A stretch of 64,000 bases of DNA from Sphingopyxis sp. GW247-27LB. Its GTDB lineage: Bacteria; Pseudomonadota; Alphaproteobacteria; Sphingomonadales; Sphingomonadaceae. Shown here piece by piece: positions 7,827 to 15,150 of the stretch. The notes under the pieces were generated by a model. That model had not been told where the DNA came from. It searched no databases and saw only the letters and a list, made by a program, of their open reading frames with translations. The translations under genes and the position numbers were made by a program. Numbering within the stretch: position 1 is the first letter of the stretch; each line of letters begins with the position of its first letter. The DNA lies in contig NZ_NIWD01000008.1 of the NCBI RefSeq assembly GCF_002277025.1, positions 401,514 through 465,513 of the forward strand, written 5' to 3'.

Positions 7827-9434
7827 ATGAAAAAGACTTTGGTCGCCATGATGATGGCGGGGGCGGCGCTCGTCGCAGCGCCGGCGGGGGCGCAGAAGGC
7901 CGACGACGCCAACGGCATCATCGATCAGGGGATGAACCACAGCCAGGTGATGGTGATCGCGCAGGAAATGACCGACGGGCTCGGTCCGCGCCTCACCAAC
8001 TCGCCGGGGATGCGCCGCGCCGAGCAATGGGCGCTCGACAAGTTCAACGGCTGGGGTCTCTCCAACGTCCGCCGCGACGGCTTCGAATTCGGCCGCGGGT
8101 GGGAAATCGTCTCGGTCAGCGCGCGCATGACGAGCCCGCGCCCGCTTGCGCTCACCGCGATTCCCGTCGCCTGGACGCCGCCGACGAACGGCGCGATCTC
8201 GGCGCCGATCATCGTCGCGCCGATGTCGAAGGAAGAGAATTTCGCCGAATGGCGCGGCAAGCTGGCGGGCAAGATCGTGCTCGTCTCGCTTCCCGCCGAC
8301 GGCAGCGAACCCGACAAGCCCGCGTTCCGGCGCCTCGATGGCGACGATTTCGAGAAGCTCGAGGCGTTCCGCCAGCCCAAATACGACCCCGAGGCGCTCA
8401 ACCGCCGCCTCGATCGCGTCACCTTTCCCGAAAAGCTCGACGCCTTTCTGAAGGCCGAGGGCGCGGTCGCCTGGGTGCGCCAATCGTATCGCGACGGCAA
8501 GCTGGTGCATGGCGAGGGTTATAATTACCGCGCCGGGCACACGCTCACCCTGCCGGGGATCGAGCTGGCGGCCGAGGATTATCGCCGCCTGGCGCGCCTC
8601 GCCAAGTCGGGTTCGGCGCCCCAGCTCGAGATCGACAGCAACGTCCGCTTCGACGACAGCGACACCAGGGCGTACAACATCATCGCCGAAATCCCCGGCA
8701 CCGACCCCAAGGCGGGCTATGTGATGGCGGGCGCGCATTTCGACAGCTGGGTCGCCGCCGACGGCGCGACCGACAATGCCGCGGGCAGCGCGGTGGTGAT
8801 GGAGGCGGCGCGGATCATCAAGGCGCTCGGCGTCCGGCCGAAGCGCACGATCCGCTTCGTGCTGTGGAGCGGCGAGGAGCAGGGGCTGCTCGGCAGCCTC
8901 GCCTATGTCGACAAATATCTCGCCTCGCGCCCCGGCCCGGCGGAGGGCGAGGACGGCAACCTCCTCTATTACGGCTGGCCGAACCGCTATCCGATCACGC
9001 CCAAGCCCGGCTATTACGACCTCAAGGCCTATTTCAACATGGACAATGGCTCGGGCAAGCTGCGCGGCATCTATGCCGAGGGCAATGTCGCCGCGGTGCC
9101 GCTGCTCAAGGAATGGCTCGCGCCTTACGCCAGCCTCGGCGCGGGCCGCGTCGTCGCCGCGACCACGGGCGGCACCGACCATGTCTTCATGCAGTCGGTC
9201 GGGGTTCCCGGCTATCAGTTCATCCAGGACCCGCTCGATTACGGATCGCGCACCCACCACAGCAGCGCCGACACCTACGACCATCTGAAGGCCGAGGATT
9301 TGCGCCAGGCGTCGGTGGTGATGGCGGGCATGCTGCTCGCCTCGGCGAACAGCGACAAGACGCTGCCGCGCTTCCCGGTGCCGAGCCAGCCCTCGGCCTA
9401 TGATCCGTTCAAATACAAGGATCCTAATGAGTGA
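7827..9434 (+). CDS. Secreted M28 family zinc peptidase
   Basis: 535 residues with a signal peptide (MKKTLVAMMMAGAALVAAPAGAQ). A PA-like insert spans about 120-230. The M28 catalytic domain follows: AGAHFDSWVAADGATDNAAG holds the first His, the bridging Asp and neighbours, WSGEEQGLLGS the catalytic and ligand Glu, FNMDNGSG a further Asp, and RTHHSSADT the last His. It should be an aminopeptidase or carboxypeptidase acting on exported peptides. The start ATG at 7827 follows AAAAGGGGAAG. It diverges from the phosphodiesterase gene over 135 bp and is followed by a palindromic repeat that may end transcription. Confidence 0.9.
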   Translation: MKKTLVAMMMAGAALVAAPAGAQKADDANGIIDQGMNHSQVMVIAQEMTDGLGPRLTNSPGMRRAEQWALDKFNGWGLSNVRRDGFEFGRGWEIVSVSARMTSPRPLALTAIPVAWTPPTNGAISAPIIVAPMSKEENFAEWRGKLAGKIVLVSLPADGSEPDKPAFRRLDGDDFEKLEAFRQPKYDPEALNRRLDRVTFPEKLDAFLKAEGAVAWVRQSYRDGKLVHGEGYNYRAGHTLTLPGIELAAEDYRRLARLAKSGSAPQLEIDSNVRFDDSDTRAYNIIAEIPGTDPKAGYVMAGAHFDSWVAADGATDNAAGSAVVMEAARIIKALGVRPKRTIRFVLWSGEEQGLLGSLAYVDKYLASRPGPAEGEDGNLLYYGWPNRYPITPKPGYYDLKAYFNMDNGSGKLRGIYAEGNVAAVPLLKEWLAPYASLGAGRVVAATTGGTDHVFMQSVGVPGYQFIQDPLDYGSRTHHSSADTYDHLKAEDLRQASVVMAGMLLASANSDKTLPRFPVPSQPSAYDPFKYKDPNE

Positions 9435-9442
9435 GACCTGAT

Positions 9443-9575
9443 AAGCCCCTCCCCTTCAGGGGAGGGGTTGGGGTGGGGTCTCGAACCCTTGCGCAAAGGC
9501 CGATGGACCCCACCCGCTGCGACTAAGCCAGCAAGCTGGCAAGTCTCGCTGCCCTCCCCTGAAGGGGAGGGGCTT
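9443..9575. repeat. Palindromic intergenic repeat with 24-bp perfect inverted ends
   Basis: The arms 9443-9466 and 9552-9575 are perfect reverse complements over 24 bp, and each arm is itself a hairpin (CCCCTCCCC / GGGGAGGGG). Between them lies GGGGTGGGG...CCCCACCC and the segment GCTGCGACTAAGCCAGCAAG. Related copies lie at 18891-19017, 19798-19919, 13831-13933 and, as a single arm, 32062-32086. It sits between two convergent stop codons and could double as a bidirectional terminator. It has no coding capacity and looks like a non-autonomous, REP- or MITE-like element. Confidence 0.85.
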
Positions 9576-9583
9576 AATTCTTG

Positions 9584-11152
9584 CTACGACATCTTGATCC
9601 CCGCGACGCCATTTTCGACCACCCCCGTCGCGCGCTTCGACAGATTGTTCACCGGCGTCGTCACCTTGTCGACGACCATGAAATGCGTCTGCCACGCCTC
9701 GCGCCCCACGTCGCAGACGAGATAGCCGCGCTGGTCGTTGGCGAATTTGAGTTCGGGGTTGAGCGCCAGCCACTCGTCGGTGCCCTTGCGCTTGTCGCTG
9801 CCGTCGCCGCCGCTCGAAATCGAGGTGCCGACGAATTCGCCGGCGACGACCTTGTCCTTTAGAACCAGATCGCCGCAGAAATTCTGATGCTCGTCGCCGG
9901 TCAGCACGACCGCGTTCTTCACCCCGCCGAGGCGCGCGAGCATTCGCTCGCGCGGCGCCTCGTAACCCGCCCAGCTGTCGAGGTTGAGGATCTTCTTGGG
10001 CTCGTCGGGAAAGCGCCGCCGGTCGAGCGACATCATCGTCACCTGCTGCGCGATCGCGTTCCACGTCGCGCCGCCTTCGCCCAGATTGTGCGCGAGCCAA
10101 TCCTCCTGCGCCTTGCCGAGCACCTGCGCCTGCTTGTCGAAGACTTGCGCGCAGGCGGGCTTGAAGCCGTCGCCGCACGGCTGGTCGCTGCGGTACTGCC
10201 GCGTGTCGAGCAATTGCATCGACATCAGATCGCCAAAGCGCAGTTCGCGGTTGAGCGCGACCATGCCGCCGCGCGGCAGCAGCGCGCGGCGCACCGGCAT
10301 ATGCTCGTACCACGCCTGCATCGCCGCCTGCTTCTTGAGCATGAACACCTCGGGCGGCGGCGCGTCGGGGTCTTCGGCATCGAGACCGAGTTTCCAGTTG
10401 TCGCGGTCCGACACCCAGTCGTTGCGGATCTCGTGATCGTCGAAGCTCGACAGAAAGGCGTGGCTGCAGCGCGCCGCCTGCAGGTCGATGTCGCCGAGCT
10501 GCTGGCTGTAGGCGGTGCGGAAGTCGGAAAGGTCGATCAGGTTGCGGAACGCGTTCTGGCGCACCGGCCGGCTCGGCAGCCCGTCGGTGAACAGATAGTC
10601 CTGGCTATATTCATAGATGAAGTCGCCATAATGATAGACGAAGGCAAGGTCTTCGCGCGCCAGATGGCGGTAGGCGCCGAAGAAGCCCGATTCGAAATGC
10701 TGGCAGCCGCAGACCCCGAATTTCAGCGCATCGACGCGCGCGCCGACGGCCGGAAGCGTCCGCGCGCGGCCGCGCAGGCTGCGCTCGCCGGCGGCGGTGA
10801 AGCGATAATAATAGGGCCGGTCGGGCTGCAGTCCCGCGACCTCGACATGGACGCTGTGCGCCAGTTCGGGATGCGCGAGTTCGGTGCCCTTGGCCACGAT
10901 GTCACGAAAGCCCCCATCGCTCGCGACCTCCCAGTCGACGGGCACTGGCGCGAGCGGCATGCCGCCGTGCGGCGCCATCGGTTCGGGGGCGAGGCGGGTC
11001 CAGATGACGAAGCCGTCGCTCGACGGGTCCCCCGCCGCGACGCCGAGGCTGAACGGGAAGTCGCGGAACAGCCCGCCCTCGGCGCGCAGGATCGCGGGCG
11101 CCGACAGGCCGGCGAGAGTGGCGGTGGCGAGAAACAAGCGGCGGCTGACCAT
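9584..11152 (-). CDS. phoD: PhoD-family alkaline phosphatase/phosphodiesterase
   Basis: 522 residues from the Met at 11152, which gives a twin-arginine-type leader (SRRLFLATATLAGLSAPAILRA). The PhoD_N domain (GVAAGDPSSDGFVIWTRLAP) is followed by the metallophosphatase core: FGVCGCQHFESGFFGAYRHLA, YHYGDFIYEYS, SSFDDHEIRNDW and LTGDEHQNF. These carry the Asp, Cys, Tyr and His ligands of the Fe/Ca centre of PhoD. It hydrolyses phosphomono- and diesters outside the inner membrane after Tat export as a folded protein. I saw no convincing PHO box just upstream. Confidence 0.92.
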   Translation of the reverse strand: MVSRRLFLATATLAGLSAPAILRAEGGLFRDFPFSLGVAAGDPSSDGFVIWTRLAPEPMAPHGGMPLAPVPVDWEVASDGGFRDIVAKGTELAHPELAHSVHVEVAGLQPDRPYYYRFTAAGERSLRGRARTLPAVGARVDALKFGVCGCQHFESGFFGAYRHLAREDLAFVYHYGDFIYEYSQDYLFTDGLPSRPVRQNAFRNLIDLSDFRTAYSQQLGDIDLQAARCSHAFLSSFDDHEIRNDWVSDRDNWKLGLDAEDPDAPPPEVFMLKKQAAMQAWYEHMPVRRALLPRGGMVALNRELRFGDLMSMQLLDTRQYRSDQPCGDGFKPACAQVFDKQAQVLGKAQEDWLAHNLGEGGATWNAIAQQVTMMSLDRRRFPDEPKKILNLDSWAGYEAPRERMLARLGGVKNAVVLTGDEHQNFCGDLVLKDKVVAGEFVGTSISSGGDGSDKRKGTDEWLALNPELKFANDQRGYLVCDVGREAWQTHFMVVDKVTTPVNNLSKRATGVVENGVAGIKMS

Positions 11153-11311
11153 GGCGGCTCCTGCGGGCTGGCACCGAGACTTCGACTCGGCGCGGAGCGG
11201 CATAGCCCAGCGTGGCGGTGATGCCCATTGCCCGCGGCGCCCGCCTGATTTTGCGGCTTGCCATCGCGACGTGCGTCTGGAAGACTTTCGCGATCAACCG
11301 GGGGGAAATCG

Positions 11312-12334
11312 ATGAAAAGACCGTTCGATAGGACCAGTGCGCTCGCCTTGGCCGCGGCGCTTGCGATCACCGCCCTGCCCGCGACCATGCTTCACGCGGC
11401 CGCGCCCGCCGCGAGCGCCGGCGCGGCGGAGCAGGCTGCCCTCGCGCAGCAGCAGGCCACCGCCGAAAAGCTGCTCGCCTCGCTGAAGCGCCAGACGGGG
11501 ACGATCCCGATCGACGAGGCGAAGGCCGACCTCGTCCTCGGCGACCAATATTATTTCGTCGGCCCCGACCAGTCGCGCTCGATCCTCGTCGATATCTGGC
11601 GCAATCCGCCCGACGCCGCCGACAATGTGCTCGGCATGGTCTTTCCGAAGGGCAAGAGCTTCGTCGACGACACCTGGTCGGCGGTGATCACCTTCGAACA
11701 ATCGGGCTATGTCTCGGACGACGATGCGAAGACGATCGACTATGACGCGCTGCTCGCCGACATGAAGAAGAGCGACGAGGAACAGGCCGACGACGTTCGC
11801 GCGCAGGGCTATCCCGCCGGCATCGTCCAGAGCTGGGCGCAGGCGCCGACCTATGACGCCGCGAAACATTCGCTCGTCTGGGCGCGCGATATCAAGTTCG
11901 ACGGGACGTCGCAGGATACGCTCAACTACGACATCCGGCTGCTCGGCCGCTCGGGGGTGCTCAGCATGAACATCATCGCGGGGATGGGTCAGCTCGGCGA
12001 GGTGCACGAGGCCGCGAAGACCTTCGCGCAGGTCGGCAGCTTCCGCTCGGGCGCGCGCTACGCCGACTTCGACCCTTCGATGGACAAGAAGGCCGAATAT
12101 GGCCTCGCCGGGCTGGTCGCCGCGGGCGCGGGCGCGGTGGCGCTGAAAAAGGTCGGCCTGCTCGCGATCTTCGCCAAATTCGGCAAGATCATCATCATCG
12201 CGATCATCGCCGCCTTCGCCGCGCTGCGCAACCGCATCGGCCGCCTGTTCGGGCGCAAGCCGGCGCTCGAGGTGTCGGAATGGGAAGCGCCCGAGGCGCG
12301 GGCCGACGAGCCGGACGACGAAACCAAGGGCTGA
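11312..12334 (+). CDS. DUF2167 membrane-anchored exported protein
   Basis: 340 residues: signal peptide (to about residue 28), a periplasmic domain with the DUF2167 pattern (TGTIPIDEAKADLVLGDQYYFVG, VLGMVFPKG, WSAVITFEQSGYVSDDDAK), then one or two hydrophobic segments near the C-terminus (GLAGLVAAGAGAVALKKVGLLA, IIIIAIIAAFAAL) and a charged cytoplasmic tail. The family has no known function. The start ATG at 11312 follows GGGGGAAA. It is divergent from phoD and followed by a strong hairpin. Confidence 0.85.
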   Translation: MKRPFDRTSALALAAALAITALPATMLHAAAPAASAGAAEQAALAQQQATAEKLLASLKRQTGTIPIDEAKADLVLGDQYYFVGPDQSRSILVDIWRNPPDAADNVLGMVFPKGKSFVDDTWSAVITFEQSGYVSDDDAKTIDYDALLADMKKSDEEQADDVRAQGYPAGIVQSWAQAPTYDAAKHSLVWARDIKFDGTSQDTLNYDIRLLGRSGVLSMNIIAGMGQLGEVHEAAKTFAQVGSFRSGARYADFDPSMDKKAEYGLAGLVAAGAGAVALKKVGLLAIFAKFGKIIIIAIIAAFAALRNRIGRLFGRKPALEVSEWEAPEARADEPDDETKG

Positions 12335-12341
12335 TGGCTTT

Positions 12342-12376
12342 CGCCCCGTCCCTCGCGAACGGCGAGGGACGGGGCG
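12342..12376. terminator. Bidirectional hairpin terminator candidate
   Basis: A perfect 15-bp stem (CGCCCCGTCCCTCGC and its complement) with a 5-base loop sits between the stop of the DUF2167 gene and the convergent stop of the glutaredoxin-MauE gene. There is no T-run on either side, so it would be a hairpin barrier rather than a textbook intrinsic terminator. Confidence 0.55.
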
Positions 12377-12417
12377 GGGGGTTGCGAGGCCAGGGGGGCT
12401 GGCGAACGCCCGCACCG

Positions 12418-13155
12418 TCACACCAGCGTCGGCAGCATCCAGAGCGCCATCGCGATCATCATCAGATTCTCGGTCAGCGAGACGAAGCCCAGCGGCACCT
12501 TGCTGCTGCCGCCGACGCAGGCGCATTTGATGTCGCGCCTGTCGACATAGACCGCCTTGAACACCGACACCGCGCCGATCCCGCCGATGAAGAGGGCGAC
12601 CGGAATCGACAGCCAGGGCAGGGCGTGCGCGGTCATCAGCACGCCCGCAAGGCCCTCGGCAAAGGGATAGATGCTCGCATAGGGCACCCAGCGGCGCGCG
12701 AGCAGGTCGTAGTTCAGGAACATCGTCGCGAACTTGTCGACGTCCTGCAGCTTCAGCAGCGCGAGCACGATCATGCTGAACGAGATGAACCATTCGGCGG
12801 CCCGGATGGTGAAGGCATCGCCTTCGACCGCGAAGCTGGCGGCGAGCGCCATCAGCGCGGTCATGGCGAACAGCGCGATGACGGGCGTGTAGCTCGTCGC
12901 GTCGGGATCGGCGACCTTCAGCCCGAAATGGCGGCGCAGATCGTCGTAGCCGCCGATGCGCACCCCGTCGATGAAGGTCTGCGGCGTCGTCTTGACGCCA
13001 TGCTCGGCCTTGAAGGCGTCGGTTTCGGCGCGCGTCGTCAGCCATCGGTCGTCGACCGCGAAGCCGCGGCTTGTCAGCAGATGCTTGGCCTTCAGGCCAT
13101 AGGGACAGATATGGTCGGGCATGACCATGCGATGGAGGATTGCCTGTTTCGTCAT
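12418..13155 (-). CDS. Glutaredoxin-MauE/DoxX fusion membrane protein
   Basis: 245 residues. The first ~80 form a glutaredoxin-like domain (ILHRMVMPDHICPYGLKAKHLL) with a CPYG motif, i.e. one active-site Cys, and the TTPQTFIDGVRIGG cis-Pro loop. The remainder is a MauE/DoxX-like bundle of four or five membrane helices, with KCACVGGSSKVPLGF before the last helix, a Cys pair seen in redox-linked MauE proteins. The likely role is thiol exchange across the inner membrane or handling of a thiol-reactive metal. Transcription should start from the MerR-type promoter at 13162-13193, placing the 5' end at about the A of the ATG, so the message is probably leaderless. Confidence 0.8.
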   Translation of the reverse strand: MTKQAILHRMVMPDHICPYGLKAKHLLTSRGFAVDDRWLTTRAETDAFKAEHGVKTTPQTFIDGVRIGGYDDLRRHFGLKVADPDATSYTPVIALFAMTALMALAASFAVEGDAFTIRAAEWFISFSMIVLALLKLQDVDKFATMFLNYDLLARRWVPYASIYPFAEGLAGVLMTAHALPWLSIPVALFIGGIGAVSVFKAVYVDRRDIKCACVGGSSKVPLGFVSLTENLMMIAMALWMLPTLV

Positions 13156-13161
13156 GCTTTC

Positions 13162-13193
13162 CCTATAGCATCCGTACCATGGTACGGAGTCAA
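13162..13193 (-). promoter_or_regulatory. MerR-type operator/promoter with perfect 18-bp palindrome
   Basis: Read on the minus strand: -35 TTGACT (13193-13188), a perfect palindrome TCCGTACCATGGTACGGA (13188-13171), and -10 TATAGG (13167-13162) after a 20-bp spacer. The long spacer with a dyad filling it is the hallmark of MerR-activated promoters, and the CCGTAC...GTACGG arms match those of classical mercury-resistance operators. The predicted start point (13155-13156) coincides with the ATG of the glutaredoxin-MauE gene. Confidence 0.85.
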
Positions 13194-13196
13194 GCG

Positions 13197-13598
13197 ATGC
13201 AGTTCACCATCGGCAAACTGGCGGCCGCGGGCGGGGTCGGGGTCGAAACGATCCGCTATTACCAGCGCCGCGGCTTGCTCGGCACGCCGGTGCGAAGCGG
13301 CGGCGACGGCTGGCGCGGCGGCATCCGCCGCTATGACGACAACGACCTCAGGCGTCTGAAGTTCATTCGCGCCGCCCAGGCGGCAGGCTTCACGCTCGAC
13401 GAGATTTCGGAACTGCTCGCGCTCGAGGAAAGCGACGACCGCGTTCGCGTACGGTTCCTCGCGCGGCAGCGTATCGCGGCGCTCGATGAAAAGATCGCGC
13501 AGATGGCAGAAGCCCGCGCCGCGCTCGCGCGCCTGGCTGATCAATGCGCGGCAAGCGACAAGGGACCGTGCCCGATTCTGGCGGCGTTTGAGCCGTAG
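13197..13598 (+). CDS. MerR-family transcriptional activator
   Basis: 133 residues from the ATG at 13197. The winged helix-turn-helix (FTIGKLAAAGGVGVETIRYYQRRGLL...GGIRRYDDNDLRRLKFI) closely follows mercury-type MerR, then comes the dimerisation helix and a C-terminal metal loop CAASDKGPC (Cys117, Cys125). The residue aligned with the essential Cys82 of mercury MerR is Arg here. The seven-residue gap between the two remaining cysteines resembles CueR rather than MerR. The effector is therefore uncertain: monovalent Cu/Ag/Au, Hg in altered geometry, or a thiol-reactive compound. An in-frame ATG at 13179 lies inside the operator and is less likely. Divergent from its presumed target gene. Confidence 0.85.
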   Translation: MQFTIGKLAAAGGVGVETIRYYQRRGLLGTPVRSGGDGWRGGIRRYDDNDLRRLKFIRAAQAAGFTLDEISELLALEESDDRVRVRFLARQRIAALDEKIAQMAEARAALARLADQCAASDKGPCPILAAFEP

Positions 13599-13647
13599 GC
13601 TTTCGAGGCGTTCCGAGGGGCGGCTTTCGGCCGCGTTGCGGCCATAA

Positions 13648-13793
13648 GATCCTCCCTGCGGCGAAGCCGTGGGGAGGGGGACCATCTGAAGGATGGTGGA
13701 GGGGCCGCGAGCGCAGCGAGCGCTGCGCGCTCGGCCCCTCCGTCAGCGGCTACGCCGCTGCCACCTCCCCATCGCTGCGCGACAGGGAGGATC
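13648..13793. repeat. Intergenic palindromic repeat, type with GATCCTCCCTG ends
   Basis: 146 bp bounded by perfect 11-bp inverted ends (GATCCTCCCTG and its complement) with several nested hairpins inside, including one around GCGAGCGCAGCGAGCGC. It lies downstream of the merR gene in a gene-free stretch of 382 bp. I see no coding potential. Confidence 0.75.
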
Positions 13794-13830
13794 GTCAGCT
13801 TCCGGCCGGTTTCGGCCATAGCTTCTCCCC

Positions 13831-13933
13831 TCCCTTTTAGGGAGGGGCTGGGGGTGGGTAGCCGCCGAAGGCGGCGTTCTTTTGCGGGCTCGCTCCGCTC
13901 GCGCACCCACCCCTAACCCCTCCCTAAAAGGGA
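13831..13933. repeat. Intergenic palindromic repeat, CTCCC/GGGAG family
   Basis: The arms start TCCCTTTTAGGGAGGGG and end with the near-perfect complement, each followed inward by a GGGGTGGGT or ACCCACCCC box. This is the same architecture as the copies at 9443, 18891 and 19798. Together with the preceding element it fills the gap between merR and ychF. Confidence 0.75.
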
Positions 13934-13980
13934 ATGGCTCAAATCCACCCCAAAGCCGCCACCGGCCTCAAAAAGCCCGA

Positions 13981-15078
13981 TCAGCTGTGCAGGAAGTGCA
14001 TCACATCCCCGTCCTGCACCACATAGCCCTTGCCCTCGGCGCGCAGCTTGCCCGCCTCGCGCGCCTTGGCTTCGCCGCCCAGTCCGACATAATCGTCGAA
14101 GGCGATCGTTTCGGCGCGGATGAAGCCCTTCTGAAAATCGCTGTGGATCTCGCCCGCCGCTTCGGGCGCGCTCGCGCCCTTGTGGACGGTCCAGGCGCGC
14201 GCCTCCTTCGGGCCGACGGTGAAGAAGGTCAAAAGGTGGAGCAACTCGTACCCCGCGCGGATCACGCGCGCGAGCCCGGTTTCATGCAGCCCCATTTCCT
14301 CGAGGAACAGCATCCGCTCGTCGGCCTCCATGCCGACCAGCTCGCTCTCGATCGCCGCCGAGACGATCACCGCCTGCGCGCCCTCGGCCCTGGCGCGCGC
14401 GAAGACGGCTTCGCTGTGCGCGTTGCCGGTCGCGGCCTTGGCTTCCTCGACGTTGCAGACATAGAGGACGGGCTTGGTGGTGAGGAGCTGCGCCTGTTTC
14501 AGGATGCGCTCTTCCTCGATATCCTTGGGCTCGGTCAGCCGCGCGGGCTTGCCGGCGCGCAAGAGGTCGAGCGCCTGGCCGAGCACCGAGGCCGCGGCCT
14601 TGGCTTCCTTGTCGCCGCCGGTCGCCTTCTTCGCGAAGGCCGGAACGCGCTTCTCGAGGCTTTCGAGGTCGGACAGCAGCAATTCGGTCTCGACCGTCTC
14701 GGCGTCGGCGACGGGATCGACCTTATTCTCGACATGCTGGATATCGTCGTCCTCGAAACAGCGCAGGACGTGGACGATCGCGTCGACCTCGCGGATGTTG
14801 CCGAGGAACTGGTTGCCGAGCCCCTCGCCCTTCGACGCGCCGCGCACCAGCCCGGCGATATCGACGAAGGCGAGCTGGGTCGGGATGATCTTCTGGCTGC
14901 CCGCGATCGCGGCGAGCTTGTCGAGCCGGTCGTCGGGGACCGCGACATTGCCGATATTCGGCTCGATCGTGCAGAAGGGATAGTTGGCCGCCTGCGCCGC
15001 CTGCGTCTCGGTCAGCGCGTTGAACAGGGTGGACTTGCCCACGTTGGGCAGCCCGACGATCCCGCATTTGAAACCCAT
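13981..15078 (-). CDS. ychF: Redox-regulated ATPase/GTPase YchF
   Basis: 365 residues, full length for YchF (Obg-like ATPase). The G1 motif GLPNVGKSTLFNAL and the YchF-specific NYPFCTIEPN are at the N-terminus, G3 is DIAGLVRGASKGEGLGN, an alpha-helical coiled-coil insert follows, then a C-terminal TGS-like domain ending GYVVQDGDVMHFLHS. YchF binds ATP, associates with ribosomes and modulates stress responses. The start ATG at 15078 is the family start. Single gene. Confidence 0.97.
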   Translation of the reverse strand: MGFKCGIVGLPNVGKSTLFNALTETQAAQAANYPFCTIEPNIGNVAVPDDRLDKLAAIAGSQKIIPTQLAFVDIAGLVRGASKGEGLGNQFLGNIREVDAIVHVLRCFEDDDIQHVENKVDPVADAETVETELLLSDLESLEKRVPAFAKKATGGDKEAKAAASVLGQALDLLRAGKPARLTEPKDIEEERILKQAQLLTTKPVLYVCNVEEAKAATGNAHSEAVFARARAEGAQAVIVSAAIESELVGMEADERMLFLEEMGLHETGLARVIRAGYELLHLLTFFTVGPKEARAWTVHKGASAPEAAGEIHSDFQKGFIRAETIAFDDYVGLGGEAKAREAGKLRAEGKGYVVQDGDVMHFLHS

Positions 15079-15150
15079 GAAATCATCCGATCGAACTGGA
15101 AACAGGCCCGCCCCTTAGCGACAGGGACGGGCCTTTTCCAGTGCGTCGGA

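Noticed and set aside
7692..9284. 531-codon upstream extension of the phosphodiesterase frame
   Set aside because: It runs antisense through the M28 peptidase gene; the signal peptide starts at the Met at 7691.
13599..13980. Repeated hairpins as a CRISPR array
   Set aside because: Repeats are palindromic and nested with no regular unit-spacer pattern and no cas genes are in the window.
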